In this document: piece by piece, positions 24,423 to 33,530 of the stretch
Position numbering within the stretch: position 1 is the stretch's first letter
Layout: every line of letters starts with the position of its first letter
Assembly: GCA_900142905.1 (NCBI GenBank)
Contig: FSRV01000002.1
Span: forward strand, 3,844,001-3,908,000
Length of the DNA stretch: 64,000 nucleotides
Direction of reading: 5' to 3'
DNA from: Burkholderia sp. GAS332
GTDB taxonomy: Bacteria > Pseudomonadota > Gammaproteobacteria > Burkholderiales > Burkholderiaceae
Notes under the pieces: generated by a model
The model's input: only the letters and a program-made list of their open reading frames with translations
Databases searched by the model: none
Told to the model about the DNA's origin: nothing
Made by a program: the position numbers and the translations under genes

Positions 24423-25487
24423 TCAATGCGTATGCCGGTGATGAATATCCGGGAAATGCGCGTGCGCATGCGTGATCGGCGCATGGGAATGCGGATGGGT
24501 GTGCGGCTCGTCGCCGTCCCACGCGAAATCGTGCTCGTGCTGGTGGTGCGCGTCGTGCCGGTGGCGATGCGTGTGGTCCAGTGGCTGGTGCGTGTGCGGA
24601 TGCTCGTGACGTTCGCGGATGTGCAGCCAGACACCCAGCGTCATCAGGGCAGCGGCCACCCAGAACAGCGGTGGCGGCATCTCCGGCCACAGCAGCCACG
24701 ACAGGGTCACGCCAAATAGTGGCGCGACCGAGAAATAGGCGCCGGTACGCGCGGTGCCGAGATTGCGCAGCGCGACGACGAACAGCACGAGACTGACGCC
24801 GTAGCCCGCGAACCCCGTCAGCATGGCGAGCGCGACGGTCGTAGCCTTGGGCCATGCGGCGCCAAGGGTGAGTGCGAGCGTCACGTTGACCGAACCGGCC
24901 ACGAGCCCTTTTATGCAAGCAATGAACATGGCGTCGTGAGTCGACACCTTGCGCGTGAGATTGTTGTCGACCGCCCAGCACGCGCAGGCGCCGGCCAACA
25001 GCAGCGTGCCGGGCGGCAGGCCGGCCGCGCCGGGCTGCCACGACAAGGCCACGCCGCCCGCGACGATCGCGGCCATGCCCAGGAACACCTGAATGTCGAC
25101 GTTCTCGCGAAACCCGATCCACGCGATCAGCGCGGTAAAGACCCCTTCGAGATTCAGCAGCAGCGAACCGGTGGCGGCCGGTGTCGTCTTCAGACCCAGC
25201 ATCAACAACGCCGGGCCTGCGACACCGCCGGCCACGATCGCGCCGGCGAGCCACGGGACCTCGCGCACCGGGAAGCGGTTGTGACTGACTGGCTGCCCTT
25301 CTGCGTGACCTTTCAGGCGGCGCGCCAGAATCACGGCGGCAAGGCCGGTGCCGCTGCCGAGATAGAACAGTCCGGCCAGCAGAAACGGCGACAGCGACCC
25401 CAGCAGCGCCTTGGCGAGCGGGGTGGTCGCGCCGAACAAGGCGGCGGCGAGCAGGGCGGTGAAAGCTGCGTTGAAGCGAGTCGGCAT
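24423..25487 (-). CDS. DMT/EamA-family transporter with His-rich C-terminal tail
   Basis: 354 aa starting MPTRFNAAFTALLA. Ten hydrophobic segments form two EamA repeats (LFGATTPLAKALLG in the first, ACWAVDNNLTRKV in the second). After the last helix, a cytoplasmic tail of about 65 residues contains 24 His, arranged as HxH and HH pairs together with acidic DGDEPH. Ordinary EamA exporters end without this. The tail could bind Zn, Ni or Cu and sense or buffer metals. The substrate is not predicted. It is divergent from the DUF1295 gene across a 248-bp region. Confidence 0.88.
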   Translation of the reverse strand: MPTRFNAAFTALLAAALFGATTPLAKALLGSLSPFLLAGLFYLGSGTGLAAVILARRLKGHAEGQPVSHNRFPVREVPWLAGAIVAGGVAGPALLMLGLKTTPAATGSLLLNLEGVFTALIAWIGFRENVDIQVFLGMAAIVAGGVALSWQPGAAGLPPGTLLLAGACACWAVDNNLTRKVSTHDAMFIACIKGLVAGSVNVTLALTLGAAWPKATTVALAMLTGFAGYGVSLVLFVVALRNLGTARTGAYFSVAPLFGVTLSWLLWPEMPPPLFWVAAALMTLGVWLHIRERHEHPHTHQPLDHTHRHRHDAHHQHEHDFAWDGDEPHTHPHSHAPITHAHAHFPDIHHRHTH

Positions 25488-25735
25488 GAGGGGAAGTTTC
25501 GGTGAGTGCAGGCGTTGCCGACACGATACTGCTATCGGGCCGCGAACGCCTAACTCCGCTGAACAGGCGTGCAGACCGGAAATCCCGGCCGCGCGCATCC
25601 CGCTCGCATCCATCCAGCCCCGTCGAACGTAATACGCTTACTACTGCTGACCCACCCATCCCCAACCCGAACGGCCGCCGCATCCGATCGTGCCCTTACA
25701 GCGTATAACTTGCATCGCCGTTGAACGAGGCTCCC

Positions 25736-26512
25736 ATGCCACCACTTGCCGCTGCCGTGATCGCCCTGGTTGGGCTCGTCGTGATCTTCAGCGCCGTCTG
25801 GGCGTGGCAATTGAAGACCGCGAACGCTGGCATGGTCGATCCGGTCTGGGCCTATTCGCTAGGCTTGGTCGCGGTGCTCTACGCCGCGCTCAGCGACGGC
25901 GACCCGGTGTCGCGTGCGCTGACTGCGCTGGGCGGTCTGGTTTGGGGCGCCCGGCTCGGAACGCATCTGTGGAAACGCAATGCCGGCAAGCCCGAAGACG
26001 CGCGCTATCGCCGCTTCCGTGAAGAATGGGGCGACAAGGCCGCCAGCAAGATGTTCTGGTTTTTCCAGGTGCAAGTCGCGGTCTCGATGTTGTTGTCGAT
26101 CGCCTTCCTGGTGCCGTCGTACCGGAGCCGTCCGGCGGCCACCGGCTGGATCGTGCTGGCGGTCGTGCTGTGGATCGTCTCGGTAGTCGGCGAAGGCGCC
26201 GCGGACCGGCAACTCAGGCGCTTCACGCAGGATCCGGCCAATCACAACACCGTGTGCCGCGTCGGCTTGTGGCGCTATTCGCGGCATCCGAATTACTTCT
26301 TTGAATGTGTGCATTGGTTTGCTTATATCGCGTTGTCGATCGGTACGCCGTGGGTATGGTTCACGTTGTTACCGCCGGTGCTGATGGCGTTTTTATTGTT
26401 GAAGCTCTCCGGCATCCCACTGCTCGAAGCAAGCATGGCTAAACGGCGTGCCGGTTACGCCGAGTACATGCGCACTACCAGCGCGTTGATTCCGTGGCCG
26501 CCACGGCGTTGA
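25736..26512 (+). CDS. DUF1295 (steroid 5-alpha-reductase-like) membrane protein
   Basis: 258 aa, six to seven hydrophobic helices. The conserved C-terminal signature is present: GLWRYSRHPNYFFECVHWFAY, followed by GIPLLEASMAKRRAGYAEYMRTTSALIPWPP. Family members are related to isoprenylcysteine methyltransferase and steroid reductases. The methionine at 25736 is used because the preceding five residues carry no conservation. It lies 67 bp before a CFA-type methyltransferase, a pairing common in Proteobacteria and suggestive of membrane lipid modification. Confidence 0.88.
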   Translation: MPPLAAAVIALVGLVVIFSAVWAWQLKTANAGMVDPVWAYSLGLVAVLYAALSDGDPVSRALTALGGLVWGARLGTHLWKRNAGKPEDARYRRFREEWGDKAASKMFWFFQVQVAVSMLLSIAFLVPSYRSRPAATGWIVLAVVLWIVSVVGEGAADRQLRRFTQDPANHNTVCRVGLWRYSRHPNYFFECVHWFAYIALSIGTPWVWFTLLPPVLMAFLLLKLSGIPLLEASMAKRRAGYAEYMRTTSALIPWPPRR

Positions 26513-26579
26513 GATGAGCAGGCCAAGGCGCGTACGAATGGTCAAAAAAGTCCAGAGCAAACGATAGGGAGTCAGCCTC

Positions 26580-27740
26580 ATGAGTCTTTCCACCACCGGC
26601 CAAACGATGCCGCCGCCGTCGCCCGTTGAGGCAGGTGATGGCTGGTTGATCCAGCGCTGCGAACGCGGCTGGTTGCCCGACAGCCTGATCCGTTTCGGCA
26701 TGCGTCAACTGATGCGCCAGCGTTTGCGCGACGAAGCGATCGATAACGGCGAGTTGCGTGCGCAACGGCTCAACCGTTTGCTGGACGACTTGCGCGCGAG
26801 TCCGATTGCCATCGAAACCCAGGCTGCCAACACGCAGCACTACGAGGTGCCGGCGTCGTTCTTCCATGCGCATCTCGGACCGCATCTGAAGTATTCGTGC
26901 TGTCTGTACCCGACCGGCAATGAGACGCTCGCACAAGCCGAAGTCGCGATGCTCGAGCGGTATGCCGAACGCGCGGAACTGGCCGATGGTCAGCGGATTC
27001 TCGATCTCGGTTGCGGGTGGGGCTCGTTGGCTTTGTGGCTGGCGGCGCATTATCCGCGCGCGCAGATCGTCGCGCTATCGAATTCGCATGGACAGCGCGC
27101 GTTCATCGAGGCGCGTGCGGCGGAGCGCGGCTTGCACAACCTCTCGGTGGTCACGGGCAATGTCGTCGATTTCGAATTCGACGACGCGCAGCTTGGCGGC
27201 GGCTTCAATCGCGTGGTGTCGATCGAGATGTTCGAACATATGAAGAACTATGGGCTGCTGCTCGGCAAAATTTCGCGCTGGATGCGCGACGAGGCGAAGT
27301 TGTTCGTGCATATCTTCGTGCATCGCACGCTGGCGTATCACTTCCAGGTGCAGGACGGTAGCGACTGGATGTCGAAGTACTTTTTCACGGGTGGCACCAT
27401 GCCGTCCGAAGCGCTTTTGCTGAACTTCCAGGACGATCTGCGGATGGAGCGTCAGTGGTGGGTGAGCGGCACGCATTACGAGCGCACAGCGAATCAATGG
27501 CTTGCCGCTCTCGATGCGGCGCGTGATCGCGTGATGCCCATGCTCGTGGATACATATGGCGCGCGCGATGCGGCTGTGTGGCTTCAACGGTGGCGGATGT
27601 TCTACATGGCCGTGGCCGAGTTGTTCGGCTACGCGAACGGGAATGAGTGGGGCGTGGGACACTATCGGTTTGTGAAGCGCGAACCCGTGCCAAGGTATGA
27701 CCGCAAGGAAGCAAATTTTACTGAACACGTTGTTGCATGA
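26580..27740 (+). CDS. SAM-dependent methyltransferase, cyclopropane-fatty-acid synthase type
   Basis: 386 aa. The SAM motif I is ILDLGCGWGSLALWLA near residue 140. Upstream, YEVPASFFHAHLGPHLKYSCCLYPTG is the lipid-binding substrate region seen in CFA synthases, and VSIEMFEHMKNYGLLL carries the conserved acidic residue region. Shorter than E. coli Cfa's N-terminal extension allows but within the family range. It probably methylates or cyclopropanates an acyl chain of membrane lipids, together with the upstream DUF1295 protein. Confidence 0.88.
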   Translation: MSLSTTGQTMPPPSPVEAGDGWLIQRCERGWLPDSLIRFGMRQLMRQRLRDEAIDNGELRAQRLNRLLDDLRASPIAIETQAANTQHYEVPASFFHAHLGPHLKYSCCLYPTGNETLAQAEVAMLERYAERAELADGQRILDLGCGWGSLALWLAAHYPRAQIVALSNSHGQRAFIEARAAERGLHNLSVVTGNVVDFEFDDAQLGGGFNRVVSIEMFEHMKNYGLLLGKISRWMRDEAKLFVHIFVHRTLAYHFQVQDGSDWMSKYFFTGGTMPSEALLLNFQDDLRMERQWWVSGTHYERTANQWLAALDAARDRVMPMLVDTYGARDAAVWLQRWRMFYMAVAELFGYANGNEWGVGHYRFVKREPVPRYDRKEANFTEHVVA

Positions 27741-28296
27741 CATTCGCGCCTGTACGGTGTGTGCGCCTGTGTTGCCGCATGCGCCGCGGCCGGTCGTTGT
27801 GGCATCAACTGACTCGCGCATTCTGATCATCGGCCAGGCGCCCGGTGCGCGCGTGCATGCTTCAGGTATTCCATGGAGCGATGCGAGTGGTGCGCGGTTG
27901 CGCAACTGGCTCGAGGTCTCCGACGAGACCTTCTACGACGCTTCGAAATTTGCCATCGTGCCAATGGGTTTCTGCTTTCCGGGCAGAGGCGCGAGTGGCG
28001 ATTTGCCGCCGAGGCCCGAATGCGCCGCGCATTGGCATCAGGCGTTGCTCGCCCAGTTGCGCGAAGTGCGGCTCACGTTGCTGATTGGCCAATACGCCCA
28101 GCGTTATGGTCTCGGCGACGCGTTCGGGCCGACGCTAACCGATACACTGCTGCGCTGGCGAGAATTCGGCCCCAACGTGGTGCCGCTTCCGCATCCCTCG
28201 CCGCGCAATATTGCCTGGTTCAAGCGTAATCCGTGGTTCGAAGCCGAGGTGTTGCCGACGCTGCGGACTCGGGTTGCCGTCGCGCTCCAGGCATGA
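27697..28296 (+). CDS. Uracil-DNA glycosylase-family protein
   Basis: 199 aa; the ATG at 27697 lies 44 nt inside the methyltransferase gene in another frame. The UDG fold motifs are GQAPGARVHASGIPWSDASGARL (water-activating loop region, family 4/5-like GxAPGxxE variant) and PLPHPSPRNIAWFKRNPWFE (HPS minor-groove loop). Only one Cys pair (CTVC) is seen near the N-terminus, so the four-Cys Fe-S cluster of classical family 4 enzymes is absent. It may remove uracil or another base, but activity needs proof. The overlap suggests translational coupling. Confidence 0.85.
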   Translation: MTARKQILLNTLLHDIRACTVCAPVLPHAPRPVVVASTDSRILIIGQAPGARVHASGIPWSDASGARLRNWLEVSDETFYDASKFAIVPMGFCFPGRGASGDLPPRPECAAHWHQALLAQLREVRLTLLIGQYAQRYGLGDAFGPTLTDTLLRWREFGPNVVPLPHPSPRNIAWFKRNPWFEAEVLPTLRTRVAVALQA

Positions 28297-28465
28297 TTCG
28301 CCGCGCGCGGTCGAAATAATCAGAAACACATCGCTAAGCGCCCGGTGGAATAAAACGTCACACTAATGCGTTCGCCTTATACGAGCGGCGCGAGCGGGCC
28401 TGCTCCGGCATGGCCGAATTTTCAAACAGCTTTCGCAAGAAACCCATTTGCAGACGGAACGACCT

Positions 28466-29065
28466 ATGAACACCCAAGCCGATCCCCTGACTGATTCGAC
28501 CGGTACGCCGTTGCCGTCGCGCTATACCCGCACGGCGATGACGCTGCACTGGCTGATCGCGCTGCTGATGATCGGCAATGTCGTGCTCGGCCTGACTGCC
28601 GAATCATGGCCCGATGACTGGGTGCGTCCGGTCGTCGATACCCATAAGTCGATCGGCATCACGGTGCTCGGTCTCGCGCTGCTGCGCATCTTGTGGCGCG
28701 TGTCGCACAGGCCGCCACCGTTGCCGCGCGAGTTTCCGTCGTGGGAGAAGATCGCCGCGCATGTTGCCCATTTCCTGCTGTATTTCCTGATGATTGCGCT
28801 GCCGTTGTCCGGCTGGCTGCACGATTCCGCGTGGAAAGATGCGGCCACGCATCCGATGCGCCTGTTCAACCTGTTCCCGTGGCCGCGCATCGGCTATGTG
28901 ATGCATCTCGATCCGGCGCTCAAGGAGACCTTGCACGACCGCTTCGGCGCCTTGCACACGTGGCTCGGCTACGCGCTGTATGCGCTGCTGGCCATGCATA
29001 TCGGCGGCGCGTTGAAGCATCAATGGATCGATCGCAAGTCGGTTCTGAAGCGCATGGTGCCGTAA
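28466..29065 (+). CDS. Cytochrome b561
   Basis: 199 aa, integral membrane. Four hydrophobic segments carry the heme-ligand His residues: MTLHWLIALLM, THKSIGITVLGLALL, AHFLLYFLMIALPLSGW and LHTWLGYALYALLAMHIGG, matching the bacterial YodB/CybB pattern. It likely carries electrons from quinol to a periplasmic acceptor such as superoxide. The start at 28466 is preferred over a longer frame, because the conserved region begins only after the YTRTAM segment. It lies 169 bp after the UDG-family gene. Confidence 0.9.
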   Translation: MNTQADPLTDSTGTPLPSRYTRTAMTLHWLIALLMIGNVVLGLTAESWPDDWVRPVVDTHKSIGITVLGLALLRILWRVSHRPPPLPREFPSWEKIAAHVAHFLLYFLMIALPLSGWLHDSAWKDAATHPMRLFNLFPWPRIGYVMHLDPALKETLHDRFGALHTWLGYALYALLAMHIGGALKHQWIDRKSVLKRMVP

Positions 29066-29123
29066 GCACCGTCACGCTAGTTTCTATCTAATAACCGCAC
29101 CACCGACGGACTCAGCAGTCATT

Positions 29124-30575
29124 TTGAAGAACACTCTGGAACAGGCGCTCGCCCTCGCATCCCCGCGCATACTGCCGCGTCCCACTACGCTGCTGAGCAC
29201 GCTGATTCATTTCAGCGTCGTCGTGTTGTGGCTGCTGCTGTTCGCGCGCGCGTTCTTTCTGCAAGGCCTGGTGGCGTGGTCGACGGGGATCGCGTACGTC
29301 GTGTACGACACGTTGCTGCTCGCGTTCGTCACGTGGAAAACGCTGCCGCTGATGCGGCCGACGCCGCCGCTCGAGCCGGATTTCGACGCGCGCAGCTTGC
29401 CGAGCATGGGGGTGATCGTCGCGTCGCATAACGAGGCGACGGTGTTGCCGGTCACGCTCGCTGCGCTGCTGCGCCAGACACATGGCCCGGCGCAGATCGT
29501 GATCGCCGACGACGGCTCCACCGATGCCACCCAGACGCTGCTCACCGAACGCTTCGGTCTGGCCGCGGCAGCCGACGGTGTACTGAGCGCACCGAGTTCG
29601 CTTTATCCGAATCTTTACTGGCTGCGCGTGCCGCATGGTGGCAAGGCCCGTGCGCTGAACGCCGCTATCACGGTCATGACCACCGACACCGTGATGACCG
29701 TCGACGCCGACACACTGCTTGACGACGACGCCACCTACGCGATGCGCGCCGCCTTCGCGAGCGAGCCGAAGCTGGTCGCGGCGGCCGGCATTCTGGTGCC
29801 GGTCTGCGGCAAATCGGTTTCGGGCCGCGTGTTCCAGTGGTTCCAGACCTATGAGTACATGCGCAACTTCATCGCCCGCTTTGCATGGATGCGCGCCGAC
29901 AGTCTGCTGCTGATCTCAGGCGCCTTCGCGTCGTTCAAGCGCGACGCGCTGGTCGATGTGGGCGGCTTCGATCCGCAGTGTCTGGTTGAAGACTACGAAC
30001 TGATTCATCGGCTGCGCCGCTACTCGGTGGATCATGGTCTCGGCTGGGACGTGCGGGTGGTCGGCGACGCCCATGCGCATACCGATGCGCCGGACAACCT
30101 CGGCAGTTTCCTGCGGCAGCGCCGTCGCTGGTTTGCGGGCTTCCTGCAAACCCAATACTGGAATCGCGACATGACCGGCAATCCGCGCTACGGCACGATG
30201 GGCATGCTGATGCTGCCGGTCAAGGCCATCGATACGATGCAGCCGATCTACGGGTTGACCGCCTTTGCGCTGCTGCTCGGGTTTCTGTTCGAGGGGCATG
30301 GCGCGATCGTCGTGTCGATTTTCAGCGTGATCGGCCTCAAAACGGCAATCGACCTCGCGTTCTATCTGTGGTGTATCCATCTCTACCGTCGCTGGACCGG
30401 CAAGCGCACCGGCTCCAGTTTGTGGATGGCGGTGCTCGCGGCGATCGCCGAGCCGTTCACGTTCCAGCTGGTGCGGCATGTTGGCGCCCTGCTCGGCTGG
30501 CTGCATTTCCTGCGTGGCGGCCGTTCGTGGGGCGTGCAACGCCGCTCCGGCCTCGTGACGCACGACGAAAGTTAG
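29124..30575 (+). CDS. Membrane-bound family 2 glycosyltransferase
   Basis: 483 aa; the start codon is TTG (29124). N-terminal membrane helix, then a GT2 catalytic domain with VIADDGSTDATQ, MTVDADTLLDDDA (DxD), LVEDYELIHRL and RQRRRWFAGF (Q/RxxRW), followed by three or more C-terminal helices. This layout is that of processive polysaccharide or oligosaccharide synthases (BcsA, PgaC, NodC group). Donor and acceptor sugars are not predictable. It could make a surface polymer. Only 58 bp separate it from cytochrome b561, but no functional link is evident. Confidence 0.88.
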   Translation: MKNTLEQALALASPRILPRPTTLLSTLIHFSVVVLWLLLFARAFFLQGLVAWSTGIAYVVYDTLLLAFVTWKTLPLMRPTPPLEPDFDARSLPSMGVIVASHNEATVLPVTLAALLRQTHGPAQIVIADDGSTDATQTLLTERFGLAAAADGVLSAPSSLYPNLYWLRVPHGGKARALNAAITVMTTDTVMTVDADTLLDDDATYAMRAAFASEPKLVAAAGILVPVCGKSVSGRVFQWFQTYEYMRNFIARFAWMRADSLLLISGAFASFKRDALVDVGGFDPQCLVEDYELIHRLRRYSVDHGLGWDVRVVGDAHAHTDAPDNLGSFLRQRRRWFAGFLQTQYWNRDMTGNPRYGTMGMLMLPVKAIDTMQPIYGLTAFALLLGFLFEGHGAIVVSIFSVIGLKTAIDLAFYLWCIHLYRRWTGKRTGSSLWMAVLAAIAEPFTFQLVRHVGALLGWLHFLRGGRSWGVQRRSGLVTHDES

Positions 30576-30766
30576 CCGCCGATCGCCTTATTTGACGCGC
30601 GTAGGGTGGCAGGCCGGCACGGTTAGGCCCATGGGCTGCGCAGCGGGGTGTGGCGTGCTATCGGCGGAACCATGCCGCTTCGGGTTCTAGTAGACTGTAC
30701 GACGATGTCGGCCCGCGAATTGCAGGGCGACCACCTTCTATCCGCTCGTGCACGGAGGCTCCACCT

Positions 30767-32005
30767 ATGCATGCTGTTCCCCCGCTCGAACAAGACACCG
30801 TCGAAGCGCCGGTCGATGCGTCGCCTGCTCAGGCAGCCGCGCAAAGCAATCCCCCAACCGCCGCGAATGCGCACACGCCAGATCAGGCCGCCAACAGCGC
30901 GCCGGTGCGCGATCTGCGCCGCGTCGGTATTCACCCCGACTACTGGTATCCGCTCGCGTGGTCGCATGAAGTGAAGCGGGGCAAGACGCATGGTGTGACG
31001 TTCGCGGGTGAGCCGATCGTGCTGGCGCGTACGGAGTCGGGCAAGGTGTTCGCGCTCGAAGACCGTTGCGCGCATCGGCAGGTGCCGTTGCATCAGGGCG
31101 TAGTGGACGGCGAATCGATCCGCTGCGGCTATCACGGCTGGACCTACGACTGTTCGGGCACGTGCATCGATGTGCCGTATCTGGGCCGTGAACGTCTGCC
31201 GAACGGCGTGCGGTCCTATCCGTGCCGCGAAGTCGAAGGCCTGATTTTCGTGTTTCCCGGCGATGCCGCTTTGGCCGAACAACGGCCGCTACCCGCGTTC
31301 GGCTCCGTATCCGACAAGAAATACAAGACGCGCCGTTTCGGCCGTCCGGTGAATTGCCACTATTCGTTCATGCACGAGAACCTGATGGACATGAACCATC
31401 AGTTCCTGCACCGGCGGCAGATGGGTCAGATGCGCGCGCGTTCGCTAGGCCGGCGGCGCGGCGAAGGCTGGGTCGAAGTCGATTACACGTTTGCGCGCAT
31501 GGCCGGCCAGCAGCCGATCGGCGAAGCGATCGTGTTCGGCCAGAGCCGCAAGGCAGGCGGCGACAACGACAAGGACGTGATGACGATCCGCACCGAGTAT
31601 CCGTATCAGACGCTGCAGATCCGCACGTCCGAACAGACGCTGGTGATGGATTTGTGGATCGTCTACGTGCCGCTCGATCGCGAGCAACGCACTAACCGCA
31701 CGTTCGGCCTGCTGTCGATTCGCAAACCGGGAATTCCCGGCGTGCTCAACCTCGCGTGGCCGCTGCTCGTGTGGTTCACCGAACGCATCTTCAAGGAAGA
31801 CCGCGAAATCGTGGAAGCCGAACAGCGCGCGCACGACTCGCAGGGCTCGGACTGGAATCACGAGGTGTTTCCGGTCATCAACGAACTACGCGCCTTGCTG
31901 CGCGAGAGTGGCGCGCCGGATCAGGTCGTGGGCGCCGGCACCGGCGGTGGCGCGGTGATCCGCTTCTGGGATTCGCGTCACGGCAACCCGCTGTCGAATA
32001 CCTGA
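30767..32005 (+). CDS. Standalone Rieske non-heme iron oxygenase
   Basis: 412 aa; ATG at 30767 follows CACGGAGGCTCCACCT. N-terminal 45 residues are Ala/Pro-rich and probably unstructured. Rieske ligands are Cys101-x-His103 (CAHRQVPL) and Cys120-x2-His123 (CGYHGW). The iron site appears as N205, D208, H211 and H215 (NLMDMNHQFLH), with only three residues between the two His. No ferredoxin or reductase is encoded beside it, so electrons must come from elsewhere. Such orphan enzymes act on choline-like, terpenoid, lipid or aromatic substrates; nothing here decides which. Confidence 0.88.
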   Translation: MHAVPPLEQDTVEAPVDASPAQAAAQSNPPTAANAHTPDQAANSAPVRDLRRVGIHPDYWYPLAWSHEVKRGKTHGVTFAGEPIVLARTESGKVFALEDRCAHRQVPLHQGVVDGESIRCGYHGWTYDCSGTCIDVPYLGRERLPNGVRSYPCREVEGLIFVFPGDAALAEQRPLPAFGSVSDKKYKTRRFGRPVNCHYSFMHENLMDMNHQFLHRRQMGQMRARSLGRRRGEGWVEVDYTFARMAGQQPIGEAIVFGQSRKAGGDNDKDVMTIRTEYPYQTLQIRTSEQTLVMDLWIVYVPLDREQRTNRTFGLLSIRKPGIPGVLNLAWPLLVWFTERIFKEDREIVEAEQRAHDSQGSDWNHEVFPVINELRALLRESGAPDQVVGAGTGGGAVIRFWDSRHGNPLSNT

Positions 32006-32175
32006 TATTCGAGTCTTTTGGCGCCGCGCAGGGCCGTAAAATCGTCGGCGACGATGAGCGGCGGGCCGGCGGCGCCGGCTATAACCAGACGCATAAGACA
32101 CATAAGACGCATCAAGCGCGAGCTCATCGATCGGGAAATCCAAAACCACAACGAATTGCGTGAGGGGTCCATTCG

Positions 32176-33165
32176 ATGAGTACTGAGCTGCATGCGGTGA
32201 TGCCGGTTGTCGTCTTCTGTGTGGGCCTCGCCGTCATGGCGGTGGCGCTTTGGAAGGGCGGTCCCAAACAGCCGCCGCCGCTCGCGTCGATCAACGAACC
32301 TTTCAAGTCGGTCGATACTTCCGATTTACCTCCCATTGAACGCTACACCGCACGCGACAAGGCGGCGCTCGCGTATCGGCGTTATCCGAACCGGCTAACT
32401 GTGGTGCGGGGCAGCGCGGTGCTGATTCACGGTTCGTCGGCGAGTGGCGTGAGTCTGCATACCCTCGCGAAGGCGCTTGCCGCGGCCGGTTACGACGTCT
32501 ACGTGCCCGACATGCGTGGGCACGGCGACTCGGGCAAGAAAGGCACGATCGCGTATATCGGCCAGCTCGAAGACGATCTGAGCGACTTTCTCGATGCGGT
32601 ACAACCGGCCGGACCGCGCACACTGGTCGGCTTCTCGGCGGGTGGCGGCTTCGCGCTGCGGTTCGCGGGGGATGCGCGGCAGCTGGCATTCGACCGCTAC
32701 GTGCTGCTTGCGCCGTTCCTTCATCAGGACGCGCCGACCACGCGGCCTTCCGTCGGTGGGTGGGTGAACGTCGGGTTGCCACGCGTGAGCGTGCTGGTGA
32801 TCCTCAACACGCTGCGCATCACGCTGTTCAATCACCTGCCGACCGTGGCCTATGCCCTGTCGCCCGAGGCGGCGGCCAAGCTCACGCCGCAGTACTCGTA
32901 CAACCTGATGCAGAACTTCCGTCCGCATGAGAATTACCGCGCGGATATCCGCGCGATGCGGCAGCCGGTTGAAGTGCTGGTTGGCGCGGATGACGAGGCG
33001 TTTCACGCCGAGAAATTTGCGGGGGTCTTTGCGGAAGCGGGGCGGGTGGTGCCGGTCACGATCGTGCCTGGCGTGGGGCATATCGGGTTGACGCTCGATG
33101 CGGCCGCCGTTGCCGCGATTGTGGCGGCGGTGTCTGAGCATGTCGGCGAGGTGGCGCTTTCGTAG
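32176..33165 (+). CDS. Alpha/beta-hydrolase with N-terminal membrane anchor
   Basis: 329 aa. Residues about 6-27 (HAVMPVVVFCVGLAVMAVALW) form a membrane anchor. The hydrolase core has LIHGSSASGVSLHTLAKALA, the nucleophile elbow GFSAGGGF, acid in GADDEAFH and His in VPGVGHIGL. Serine-aspartate-histidine enzymes of this shape (lysophospholipase/monoacylglycerol-lipase-like) act on lipids or esters. It lies 170 bp after the Rieske gene; no shared pathway is certain. A short gap region before it contains repeated CATAAGAC motifs. Confidence 0.86.
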   Translation: MSTELHAVMPVVVFCVGLAVMAVALWKGGPKQPPPLASINEPFKSVDTSDLPPIERYTARDKAALAYRRYPNRLTVVRGSAVLIHGSSASGVSLHTLAKALAAAGYDVYVPDMRGHGDSGKKGTIAYIGQLEDDLSDFLDAVQPAGPRTLVGFSAGGGFALRFAGDARQLAFDRYVLLAPFLHQDAPTTRPSVGGWVNVGLPRVSVLVILNTLRITLFNHLPTVAYALSPEAAAKLTPQYSYNLMQNFRPHENYRADIRAMRQPVEVLVGADDEAFHAEKFAGVFAEAGRVVPVTIVPGVGHIGLTLDAAAVAAIVAAVSEHVGEVALS

Positions 33166-33332
33166 GCTGGCTTTCTGCCCGGTGGGGAATTAGTCCATCT
33201 CCACCCGGTAGGGAATTCAGGCCGGTCGAGCAGCGATAATGCCATCTAACACACGCCGGTTTGCGCCATTCGAGATGCGCCGGCCTCCGACCCGTGTACC
33301 ATTTCGCTTTTTCCAATCTTTAAGAACGCCCC

Positions 33333-33449
33333 GTGACTACGCAACACATCCCCACCGCATCCCGTAAATCCCTCACGCTGCTGCAATTGTTGGGCCTCAT
33401 TGGCGCCGCTGGACTGATTGCAGCCATCGTGCTGAATCAGTTCTTCTAA
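33333..33449 (+). CDS. 38-aa single-membrane-span peptide
   Basis: Starts with GTG at 33333 and ends with TAA at 33447-33449. A basic, polar first 12 residues (T-T-Q-H-I-P-T-A-S-R-K-S) are followed by a 22-residue hydrophobic helix containing LLQLLGLIGAAGLIAAIV and ending NQFF. GC3 is high and no other frame is open. The layout is typical of genuine small membrane proteins. It lies 82 bp before the rubredoxin-like gene; partner and function unknown. Confidence 0.55.
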   Translation: MTTQHIPTASRKSLTLLQLLGLIGAAGLIAAIVLNQFF

Positions 33450-33530
33450 CCCCCGCCACGAAGCCCTCGCTTTAAGCATCCGACCCTATGCTGGCGTTCG
33501 CCGCCGGCTTCATCGACATTCCGATTGGCC

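Noticed and set aside
33178..33217. Two CCCGGT(G/A)GGGAATT motifs 26 bp apart
   Set aside because: Short direct repeat after the hydrolase gene, no dyad and no gene start close by; too weak to call an operator.
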